Below, piece by piece: positions 1 to 10,414 of a DNA stretch of 64,000 nt. The notes below the pieces were generated by a model that saw nothing but the letters and a program-made list of their open reading frames with translations, searched no databases and was not told the DNA's origin. The translations under genes and the position numbers were made by a program. The stretch comes from Mya arenaria (taxonomy: Eukaryota > Mollusca > Bivalvia > Myida > Myidae), in assembly GCF_026914265.1 (NCBI RefSeq), contig NC_069135.1, positions 61,866,738 through 61,930,737 of the forward strand. Direction: 5' to 3'. Each line of letters opens with the position of its first letter. Position 1 is the stretch's first letter.

Positions 1-2666
1 GTTGTCAGGATTATAAGGGCAATTTAATAAAATATGCATTGACCGAAATGACAGCTGATTTGTCACTTACATTGGATGATGTTGAGGCAGTTTTAAGATT
101 ATGACCATTCAAAGTTTGAGGATAGAGTGTGTTATGACCATTACCTTTGACTCTATGACCTCAAAATCCATAGGAGTCATCAACTGGTCACCAAAAATCT
201 AAATGTCAAGTTTGAGGGCCATGCACCAGACATTAACAAGCTATCACACAAACAAGCTTTTTTCGTTCAAGGTCACTGTAACCGTGACCTTTGACCAGAT
301 GATCCCTTAAATCATAAGGGATAATCTACAGGTCAGACACATCACCAAGTCAAGTTTGAGGGCCACGGTCGCAGGCATTGTCGAATTATCACTTGAAACA
401 TTTTCTCATTCAAGGTCACTGTGAACTTGACATTTGACCAAATTACGCCTAAAATCAATAAGTGTCATCACCTGGTCAGGCCCAACTTCAATGTCAAGTT
501 TGATGATCATAGGTTCAGGCATTGTTGAGATATCACTGGGAAAAAATTTGTTACTAGTAACTTTTTGTGTTAAAGAATACTGTGACCTTGACCTTGGACT
601 GATGACCCCCAAAGTCAAGAGGGGTCATTTACTGGTCAGGCCTAACCTTCATGTCAACTTTGATAACAATACGTCCAGGAATTGTCAAGTTTGCTTTCAA
701 GGTCATTGTGACCTTGACCCCTAAAATCAATAGGGGTCATCTCCTGGTCATGCCCATCCTACAAGTCAAGTTTGAGGGCCATGGGTGCAGGCGTTGTTGA
801 GTTATCACTCGGACAACCTTTTATCGTTCAAAGTCACTGTGACCTTGACCTTTGGCTCAATGACCCCTCAAATCAATAGGGGCCATCTATTGGTCAGGCC
901 CAACCTCCGAGTCAAGTTTGATGGCCATGGGTGCAGGCATTGTCGAGTTATCACACAGAAAACCTTTTACCATTAAAGGTCACTGTGACCTTGACCTTTG
1001 GTCCAATGACCCCCAAAAACAATATGGGTCATCTACTGGTCAGGCCCAATCTCCAAGTCAAGTTTGAGGGCCATGGGTGCAGGCATTGTTGAGTTATCAC
1101 TCGGACAACCTTTTACGATTCAAGGTACATGTGACCTTGACCTTTGGCCCAATGACTCCCCAAAACATAAGGGTCACCTACTGGTCAGGCCCAATCTCCA
1201 ATTCAAGTTTGAAGGCCATGAGTGCAGGCATTGTTGAGTTATCACTCGGACAACCTTTTACCATTAAAGGTGACTGTGACCTTGACCTTTGGCCCGATGA
1301 CCCGCCAAAACAATAGGGGTCTTCTACTGGTCAGGCCAAACCTCCAAATTAATTATGAGGGCCATGGGTGCAGGCATTGTCGAGTTATCACTCGTACAAC
1401 CTTTTACCATTCAGGGTCACTGTGACCTAAACCTTTGACCCGATGAGCCCCAAAAACAATAGGGGTCAAATACTGGTCAAGCCCAACCTACAAGTCAAGT
1501 TCGAGGGCCATGGGTGCAGGCATTGTTGAGTTATCACTCGGACAACCTTTTATCGTTCAAAGTAACTGGGACCTTGACCTTTTGCCCAATGACCCCTAAA
1601 ATCAAAACGGGCCATCTACTGGTCATGCCCAACCTCCGAGTCAAGTTTGATGGCCATGGGTGCAGGCATTGTCGAGTTATCACACAAAAAACCTTATACC
1701 AATCAAGGTCACTGTGACCTTGACCTTTGGCCCAATGACCCCCCAAAACATAAGGGGTCATCTACTGGTCAGGCCCAATCTCCAAGTCAAGTTTGATGAC
1801 CATAGGTCTAGGCATTAGAGAGTTATCACTCGGACAACCTTTTACCATTCAAGGTCACTGTGACCTTGACCTTTGGCCCGATGACCCCTAAAAACAATAG
1901 GGGTCAGATACTGGTCAGGCTCAACCTCCAATTCAATTATGAGGGCCATGGCTGCAGGCATTGTCGAGTTATCACTCGGACAACCTTTTAGCGTTTAAGG
2001 TCACTGTGACCTTGACATTTGACCCGATGAGCCCAAAACAACAATAGGGGTCATCTATTGGTCAGACCCAACCTCCAAGTCAAGTTTGAGGGTCATGGGT
2101 GCAGGCATTGTTGAGTTATCACTCGGAAAACCTTTTACCATTCAAGGTCCCTGTGACCTTGACCTTTGACCCGATGAGCCCCAAAACGATAGGGGTCAGC
2201 TACTGGTCAGGCCCAACCTACAAGTCAAGTTTGAAGGCCATGGGTGCATGCATTGTCGAGTTATTACTCTGACAACCTTTTACCATTCAAGGTCACTGTG
2301 ACCTTGACCTTTGGCCTGATGACCCCCCAAAACAATAGGAGTCATCTACTGTTCAGGTCCAACTTCCCTATCAAGTTTGATGACCATAGGTCTAGGCATT
2401 GTTGAGTTATCACTCGGACAAGCTTTAAAATTATTTTACCATTAAAGGTCACTGTGACCTTGACCTTTAGCCCGATGACCCCCCAAATCAATAGGGGTCA
2501 TCTACTCGTCAGGCCCAACCTTCATGTGAAGTTTGATGACCATACGTCAAGGAATTGTTGAGTTATCACTCGGACAAGCTTTGGTCTACCGACCGACCGA
2601 CTGACCGACATACCGACATGCCTGTGCAAAGCAATATACCCCTCTTCTTCGAAGGGGGGCATAATT
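1..2666 (+). mobile_element. 146-bp satellite element, copy 1 (left end cut by window)
   Basis: About 16 head-to-tail monomers of ~146 bp make up this block. Recognisable words recur at that spacing: a GTGCAGGCATTGT(T/C)GAGTTATCAC segment, a GGTCACTGTGACCTTGACC segment and a TACTGGTCAGGCCCAACCT segment. The array ends in a (GACC)n-like stretch near 2588-2610 and then GAAGGGGGGCATAAT, the reverse complement of the start of the second copy (ATTATGCCCCCC at 16564). The element therefore seems bounded by ~12-bp terminal inverted repeats. Open frames through the array (starting MQALLSYHSDNLL) recur with the monomer and are not genes. Such elements are common in bivalves; class (MITE-like or Helitron-related) is not settled. 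Confidence 0.8.
977..2460. promoter_or_regulatory. Repeated perfect ERE-like palindromes in satellite
   Basis: The 15-mer AGGTCACTGTGACCT, a perfect match to the palindromic oestrogen response element AGGTCAnnnTGACCT, starts at 977, 1706, 1852, 1998, 2290 and 2446. In the second satellite copy it starts at 17571, 18300, 18446, 18592 and 18883. The following TGACCTTGA is the complement of TCAAGGTCA, the extended half-site known for ERR and SF-1/NR5A receptors. Some monomers read TGACCTTTGACC, which is a DR1-type arrangement. The motifs are seen directly; binding in the cell is inference. Confidence 0.5.
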
Positions 2667-3414
2667 AAGTAACCATTGAGGACTGTATCATTCAGAGAAG
2701 TATACGGTGTAACCATTGGGGCAGTTAAAGTCAGTGGAGTATAATGAAGTAACCATTGAGGGCAGAATCAGTCAGAGAAATATACTGTGTAACCATTGGG
2801 TCAGTATCAGTCAGAGAAGTATACAGTGTTACCATAGTGGAAGTAAAAGGTGTAACCGTTGGAGACAGTTTCAGTCAGAGAAGTATACGGTGTAACCTTT
2901 GGGACAGTATCATTCAGATATGTATACAGTGTAGCTATGGGGGCAGTATCAGGCAGGGAAGTATTATGACAGTGCAACCATATGAGGCAGGTTCAGCTAA
3001 AGAAGTAAACGGTGTTACCATTGGGGCAGTATCAGTCAGAGAAGTATACGGTGTAACCATTGTGGGCAATATCAGTAAGAGAAGTATACGGTGTTACTAT
3101 AGGGGGCAGTATCAGTCAATTAATATCCGAATACGGTGTACCCGGTTACCATAGTCAGCTAGAGAAGTATAATGTGGACATATTAGGTAGAGATATATAA
3201 TGGTGCAACCATAGGGGGCAATGTCACTCTAAAACGTAACCGTAGGGGACAGTAGCATTCAGAGAAGTAGGCGGTGTAACCATTGATGGCAGCTTCAACC
3301 AGAGAAGTATACGGTTTTACAATAGTAGGCAATGATAGTTACAGAAGTATACGGTATAACCCTAGGGGGCACAGTATCAGACAGAGAAGTGTACAGTGAG
3401 GTTTTAATATATAT
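2667..3414. repeat. ~39-bp minisatellite, family A, array 1
   Basis: Degenerate tandem units of 38-40 bp with the pattern GTAACCATTGGGGCAGTATC then AGTCAGAGAAGTATACG. The array starts directly after the end of the satellite element and stops where the DUF7869-like transposon inserted (3415). The 132-residue open frame at 2756-3154 is a by-product of a unit length near a multiple of three. The same family reappears at 13.7-16.5, 19.3-20.0, 55.2-61.1 and 61.6-64.0 kb. Confidence 0.85.
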
Positions 3415-3699
3415 GTGGATGGGAATGGGAATATGATCATTCTGGCCCAAAAATGACATTTTGAGATATTGTTACCTTTATGATGCCAAGTATTTCTAGA
3501 AAAAAAATCCAAAGTTTCAAGACAAAATTCACAAAACCTAAAAAAATATAGTACTTTTCGTAACACGGGTGTAGAAATTGAAATGAACAAAATGTATGGT
3601 CTAATGTGTTTATTTAGAATGAAATATCCATGTCACATTAATATCATGTCAAGGACTATTTACATGTAACATATAAGTTTTAGCATAGAAACAATAAGC

Positions 3700-5000
3700 A
3701 CTCATTGTTTGATTACAAAAGTTAATAAAAAGTTCAAAACTGCATTTGGTTGCTATGGTAACTATTGATAAAGCCATTTTCACTCATTTTCTACATGTTT
3801 ACCAAAAAATAATGTTATTCATAAAGTTGTGTTTTAAGTAATTGACTTTTTTATGATACCAAGCAATTGCAGAAATAAAATCTGAAGTTGCAAGTCAAAT
3901 ATTAAAAAAACCAATGGATATAGAACATTTTGTAAAAGAGGGATTAAACACAATTTGAACTAAATGTTGGCTAAATCTGTTCTTATTTTGAATGAAGTAT
4001 TAAAGTCAAAATATTAAAATATAAAACTATGTATCTTTACTTGAATCACATAAACTGCAAAAGGAAAATAACAAGTATACATCGCTAATGTCCATAGTGA
4101 TAAAGAAACTTACAACAAACGTCATAGCAAAATTCAGTTGCTATGGTTACTTATGAAAATGCTATTACCAATCATTTTTGAAAGTCTGCATAACAAAGAA
4201 TTATATCTTAGTTAAATTATTTATAGTTATTGACTTCTTTATGATACTAAGTATTTTCAGAAATTAAAACTGCAGTTTCAAGTTAAATTTCACAAAAGTT
4301 CAAAAAAACATATGAAACATTTTGAAACACAGCGCTAAAAAACAATTTGAACAAAACTGTTCTAATTTTGAATACAATATCCATGTCAAGATATTTAAAT
4401 TTTTAACTTATCTTTACTAGTGTTACATAAACTTCAAAATTAAAATAGCAAGTACACATTGCTAATGTCCATAATGACATAGAAATTGGCCACAACGGTC
4501 AAAGCAAAAATCTGTTGCTATGGTTACTAATGAAAATGCTAATTCCAATCATTTTTGAAGTCTGCCACAAAAAGATGTGTTCCTAATTTACAATGCCTTT
4601 TAAGTTCTTGGCATCTAAATGATACCAAGTGTGTAAGGTATAAAAACCTTAAGTTTAAGTCATTTTTGTACAAAGAAATCAAAAGATATGGATCATTCTG
4701 TTACACATTGATAAACAGTTTGAAAACAATGTCCATTAAAAATGTTCTTACTTTAAATGCACTATCAATGTCGAAATACTAACTTTACTGTATGTTATAG
4801 CTAACACATTAACTAATTCATAGAGACAAAGAGTACACATTGCTCATTTATGTACAAAATGACAAAAAGAACTATGGAAACAACAGTCTGTTGCTATGGT
4901 TACATGTGATAATGCCATTTTTTGATCATTTTTTCACATTTGCCACAAACATTTGATCTACAATCAACATTTCATCAACAAATGAGTAAATGACAATACT
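3700..5000. repeat. ~380-bp degenerate tandem repeats at transposon end
   Basis: A segment containing GTTGCTATGGTTAC, then AATGCCATT and ATCATTTTT, recurs at about 3749, 4139, 4514 and 4890, giving periods of 390, 375 and 376 bp. The units diverge strongly. They lie between the end of the transposase gene and the left TIR, so they are probably sub-terminal repeats of the transposon. The truncated inverted copy keeps only about one unit (13340-13660). Confidence 0.65.
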
Positions 5001-5627
5001 TAATTCATTGAGATGTCATTTTCAACTGAAGTATTAATTCTAAAAAATGCATCTTCTTAAATTGTCAAGTCACATTTCGGTAATTAATGCTAAAGGCCTA
5101 GCAAGTGATTAAGGAAAAATCTGCACATTCTCTTTCATTTGCAAAAAAACAGAGTTGTAGTTTGCAATGATTTTGTAATAAAAAACACTTCCACAATGCA
5201 ATGCAACAAAAAAGCAAATATTCTTTCTCCTGCTTCAAATGGCAGAGATACATATAACTTAATTGCGCTAGTCTTTAGATGTAGAGGATATTTCTCAAGT
5301 TGTTCAATACAAAGTTGATTAAAGAAGTGTTTTCTGTCCAACTAATATAAAGGGACTTTGCAAGCCTATAACAATCTAAGTAAACAATCCCAATAAGTTA
5401 TTTTTCATTTCCTCTCATATTCATATCAAACCTACTAATGTGAGTATTTAAAGTCCTAAACACATCGATACTACAAAGAGTTCACATTTTCAACACTATT
5501 CATTATTATGATGTCATGTTACAATTTATTACACTTGCTTAAAATGCCATTTATGACATAAGTATACTTCCTGGCTGGTTTGACAAACATATCTATGCAG
5601 CACTACATTTAACCAGTCCACATTAAA

Positions 5628-8600
5628 TTAACACAGAAGGCTATGTTTGCGTTTACTGCCTTTCGGTGTGTCATTTTTGCCAATATCAACTTTGACTTTC
5701 CCCATAGTTGGTTTAGGGCATACTGCAGATCTTGATGACTCAGATCTAAAGAATGGACCTATAGAATCGTGAAGGTACCATTGACGTGCAGCATCTAGGC
5801 ACGGTGCGTGCTTTAGTTCAGGCAAAATACCACATTCTGGATTCATCCTCAAAAGATTAAATTCACTTTCTGATGAATCTACAAACTCTTTGCAAACTAC
5901 AACTCCTGGTTTCTGTTTTGATACATGGAAATGGTGGTATTTGGTGATATTCTTTAGAGTTTTGAAATACGTATTTAGGAATGATTTCCAACTGTGAAAT
6001 GTCACTGGCTGCTGAGGGTCATTAACCAGCTGTGGGATGTTGTGGCCAGACTTTGAAGAGGCGGATACTGTGTGGGCAATTTCTTGAAGATTCTCGGCAT
6101 TACAGCATCGCCACTTGACCTTCCAGATGCCGAAGTGACAGTCAGGAGCAAATTTGGTGTGCCCAGCCAACATAGTGTTTAGTGTTACACTCTCATGCAG
6201 TCCTGAAAATTGTAGGAAGATCTGTTCAGTGTAAATAAAACGTATCTATATTCAAAAAAAAACACTAAGGATATTATTTTAGCTATGGTATAATAAAATT
6301 TTCAAGACATATAAATCTTACAATAATGGAGTGTTTACATATATGTTTATTTAGTTATAACATATCCCTTATATAAAATTACTGCCAACTATGCTTTAAC
6401 TTAATCCAGTTCAGCATTCTATTAAATTAGAGCACTGCTTGCAGGTATCAATGATGTGATTGATTTCAAAAGACAGCTCAATGCACAAGTCCTTAAAAAA
6501 CAGACGAACAATTATTAACAGATTAGAAAATTGACCTGTCATAACACGCCACATGGCATACCAAAGCACAGTGTGGTTCTTGTTTTGGCCAACGGCATTA
6601 TCAAAATGAACCTGGAAAATTTAATACAATCTTTTTTCATATTTGAGCTTTATGCAGTACAATGTTACAATGAGGGACACATTTCATAAGCCATAGTTGA
6701 AACTAAATATCCAATTGTTATCAAGCATCGAATGTGAAATGGAAAAACATCTGAGTAAGAATGTGTTTCATGGTGTAATATATGTTAAGTTTCATCATCT
6801 ATTATATTCACTATTGATTATCATAATCTCTTCTCAGCAATAAGGATGAACTTTGCATAGGCTGATAGAACCTTTAATCCATATTTATTCTATAGATAAT
6901 TTTAATGGGTAATCGTTTTGAAGCACTAAATACCTCAGCATGTTTTTCACCAACGCCAAAGTGCTGAAAGTAGTGGTGGGCCATGCTCACGACACTGTCG
7001 CTTCCTTTCCCTGGCAATTCGGCCTCGTCCACAAGATAAAATGTCTGCTTTCCTGTTAATAAATATTAATTGTTAAAGGGACTTTACACCAGATTGGCAT
7101 CAAAAAATGTTTTTTCTGTAATGAATCTCAGGACAATTATTTAATAAAATGTTTTACTTTTTGATATCAAAATTGAAAGAAAAATACCAAAATGTTAATG
7201 TTCGATCCGTAGTTGCCAAAATTGCAGTCCAGTGTTGTATTCACTGTGCTACGAAGGCTTACTCTAAACCTTTGGAACATTTAAGCTACATACCCAACTT
7301 GGTAATATCACGTGATAACATCGACAAGCCAATCACGCATAAAAATGAATTCTACTAGGTATACCTAGTAATCTTTCTTAATGGTAAAATACGGAAAAAC
7401 TGTGAAAAATAAATTATTTGTAAACTATGTATTACTTCAGTTAGTTTTAACTGTCTTATTCTGTTACTCCTTGTTTAATTCCAAGTGACATCTAACCATA
7501 AAAATTTACCTGAACCTTCGGCGCACATGCCAAACACTTGGCACTTTCGTGGGGTGGCGAAATATATCGGCCCAACTTGTTGTGCATGATGTGGATAGTG
7601 AACTTGCTGGGCAAAGTCCCATGAGTAGTGGTAGTGCACATCTTGGCTACATGGTTCAGCACCTTTAAAGACAATAATTATAGCATTTAAAAAAAATCAA
7701 ATAGTATTGTAATTTATGACAACAGGTGATCCGACCGCTATTCAGTAACTTTCAAATGATAGTAATATACACTGTATCAGAAAATGTTAGGGTAAATAAT
7801 AATTAATTGTGGCACAGACAAGTGTACTCAGAACAAATATTTTTGATCAATATATTAACATATAAATCTTATTTTGGTTTTGGAATGGCTCTAACCTTGT
7901 GAAAGAATTTCACTGCTATGAACATCTTTGCTTGCAGCAGTTAACTCCTTGTACTGCTCTCTTTGTTTTTTTGCAGTGCTTAGATGAGCCTCGTACTCAC
8001 TTACAAGTTCATTTTTATCTTCATCACTTAGCTGACCCGACTTTCCCAATTTTACACCAAATTTTTGGCATTTAAAACAAAGGTCTGTCGTTGGCTTTGC
8101 CAAGGCTATGTGAGGGCAAAGTTCATTCCAAATGTTTCGAAATGTTTTAAGACACACTTGTCTATAGCCAGTCTCAACAGCACTTTCCTGATATATTTCA
8201 TGAATTTCAGAAATGTTAACATCAGATGGCAATAAAAGAACAGTCTGATTTGGGCAATGAGGGAGCCGACCTGGCAATGGCAAAGCATTGTCTGTTGCAT
8301 AATTTTCAATAAAGGTTTTCAACCTGCTTCGGTCTGTAAAGCTAAGGGCGTTAGCTGGGGCCTTGTGCTTATTCCCATGAATTCTGGGCTTTATCCCCTC
8401 AGAATCCAGTGATTTTGCCATTCTTTGCAAACTGCAGTAAGATGTTGCATGTGCAAAAATAAATGTGGTTTTACAGATTTTGTGTCCCATAAAATAATAC
8501 ATCTGCGATGGTTTCACACGGGTCTTTTGTGATTTCTTATTGGACAATATGTTGCCAGTGGTAACTCTATGGGCAAGCAAAAGACTCTTAATAACAAGTT

Positions 8601-9075
8601 CTCTTTCATCATTTGAAAGGTCCATGCAGTTTTGTCTGTAAGCTAACAGTTTTTCAAAATCAACTACTGATGAGCATGGTTTCCCATTATATAATCCTTT
8701 ACATCCACATGTTTCTGCTCGCAGTTTGTTTACATTATGAATCTCCTTGACATCTTCAGGTCTTGAAGTACCATCATAATCATTTGACAGAGTAAGTACA
8801 TCATCGTTGAAACTAGTTTCAAAAACATCATGTTCACAATCAGACTCTTGTTCATTGTTTATTTCACAATCAGAATCATCATTATTTATAAAACATGATA
8901 AAATTGACCTTTCATCTGAATCTTTTATATTTTGACTTTGAGATGACTGCACAAGTTCATTGAAATAAAGATTGTCAAGTTTAAGTAGTTCATTTGCAAA
9001 ATCTGGATCATCATTTTGAATATATTCTATATCATAAGGTACCGTCGAGGCCTGTGACAACGTGAACTGACTCAT
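5628..9075 (-). CDS. Five-exon DDE/D-type transposase (DUF7869-like), 700 aa
   Basis: Exons on the minus strand: 9075-7896, 7662-7510, 7052-6934, 6611-6536 and 6202-5628. All four introns have GT...AG borders. The exons sum to 2103 bases, giving 700 codons plus a stop with no internal stop. The N-terminal third is acidic and Asp/Ser-rich. A short Cys motif (DLCFKCQKF) and a Lys/Glu-rich helix close exon 1. Candidate catalytic acids are D409 in YSWDFAQQV, D488 in HFDNAVGQNKN and D530 in GHTKFAPDCHFG, an arrangement typical of RNase H-like transposases. The D-x-x-x-GQNKN and GHT...D signatures recall the metazoan DUF7869 group; I am fairly but not fully sure of that name. The protein presumably cuts and pastes its own element. 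The start is the first ATG in the open frame, after an in-frame stop upstream. Confidence 0.8.
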
Positions 9076-9825
9076 AGTTTATTTAACATTTAACCTTGGC
9101 GGTCATTATCGGTTGCTAACAACAAAAAATATTTTCCAATAGGTGTCGCAGAATTCACTTCCGGGTTTTGTCAATCACTTTGATTGCCATGTGAAAGTAC
9201 TGTCAAATTGCATTATCAAGCTTACAGATTGTGTTATACTGATTAAACATAATCAATAAATGATTAAATAACATTTTATTTGCACTTACCACTTGTAATT
9301 CCACAATTTGAACCCAGAAACGTTGAAGTTTAACACCGGATGTTCCTCGTGATAACTGGGAAACGGTGTCTCGGTTACTGCGTTGTTTGTCAGAATGTGA
9401 ACAAATATCGGTTATAAACCACCATTTCATGATCAAGCATATTCTGATCAATGTTCTTTCGTTTCAAAAAAATAAAATAATACTGTTTTTATTTCAAAAA
9501 CGTCTCACATCATCGACCAGAAATGTTTGCACCTTACCGTCATACAGACGTAGTTACCAAAGTCCAAAAGCCGAACAGCTGACCAACTCTTTCGGTAAAT
9601 TAAACACACGTTAAAAGGTTATGATCAACTAAACGTTAATAAATAGTGTTGCAGAGGGTTTATTGCTGAAATTGACGTGTTTTTTTTATGTTGACAACAA
9701 ATAACTAAGTTTTAAGCTCGAAAATACCATGAAACATCAAGGGGAAAAGAGTGCGCGATTTGATTCTCGCTTTTTCTCGTTATTCACGTTAGCGCCACAA
9801 TGATCAAAATCGCGTTCCCATCCAC
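9076..9825. other. 5' leader/promoter side and right TIR of transposon
   Basis: This 750-bp stretch between the transposase start codon and the right TIR has no convincing open frame; the 82-aa frames on both strands are mirror images across the palindrome centre. Positions 9240-9690 are repeated in inverted form at 9826-10270, and the innermost ~200 bp differ at only a few sites. Positions 9691-9825 are present once and form the spacer of the palindrome. Confidence 0.55.
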
Positions 9826-10414
9826 ATATAAAAAACACGTCAATTTCAGCAATAAACCCTCTGCAACACTATTTATTGACGTTTAGTTGATCATAACCTT
9901 TTAACGTGTGTTTAATTTACCGAAAGAGTTGGTCAGCTGTTCGGCTTTTGGACTTTGGTAACTACGTTTGTATGACGGTAAGGTGCAAACATTTCTGGTC
10001 GATGATGTGAGGCCTTTTTGAAATAAAAACAGTATTATTTTATTTTTTTGAAACGAAAGAACATTGATCAGAATATGCTTGATCATGAAATGGTTGTTTA
10101 TAACCGATATTTGTTAACATTCTGACAAACAACGTAGTAACCGAGACACCGTTTCCCAGTTTATCACGAGAAACATCCGGTGTTAAACTTCAACGTTTCT
10201 TGGTTTAAATTGTGGAATTGCAAGTGGTAAGTACAAATAAAATGTTATTTAATCATTAATGATTATTTTTAATCAGTATAACACAATCTACAAGCTTGAT
10301 AAGTAATTTGACAGTACTTTCACATGGCAATCAAAGTAATTGTCAAAACCCGGAAGTGAATTCTGCGAATTGTTTTGTTGTTAGCAACCGATAATGACCG
10401 CCAAGGTTAAATGT

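Larger units (their letters stand above)
1..3413 (+). repeat. Segmental duplication, left copy
   Basis: Positions 1-3413 correspond base for base (about 1% differences, net 1-bp shift) to 16595-20005. The copy includes both the satellite element and the minisatellite next to it. The left limit is unknown because it coincides with the window edge. The right limit is the insertion point of the transposon at 3415. Confidence 0.9.
3415..9825 (-). mobile_element. 6.4-kb TIR DNA transposon, apparently complete
   Basis: The left end reads GTGGATGGGAA, then 8 mismatched bases, then TGATCATT and TGGC. The right end (9780-9825) is the inverted counterpart, ending TTCCCATCCAC. The flanks are an (AT)n run on both sides (AATATATAT / ATATAAA), so a short AT-type target duplication is likely but its length cannot be fixed. 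The sister block at 19996-20015 has the uninterrupted site, GTTTTAATATATATATG. The element holds one five-exon gene on the minus strand (9075 to 5628), followed downstream by four ~380-bp degenerate tandem repeats. The length and ends were set by matching the TIRs and the empty site. Confidence 0.75.

Noticed and set aside
785..1761. Repeated 63-79-aa frames starting MQALLSYHSDNLL
   Set aside because: They recur exactly with the 146-bp satellite monomer and include stops between monomers. They are shadows of the repeat.
5135..5341. 68-aa frame downstream of the transposase
   Set aside because: No similarity to anything I recognise. It lies in the AT-rich 3' part of the transposon, in a segment absent from the inverted copy.
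8106..8309. 67-aa frame on the minus strand
   Set aside because: It is a frame-shifted shadow inside exon 1 of the transposase.
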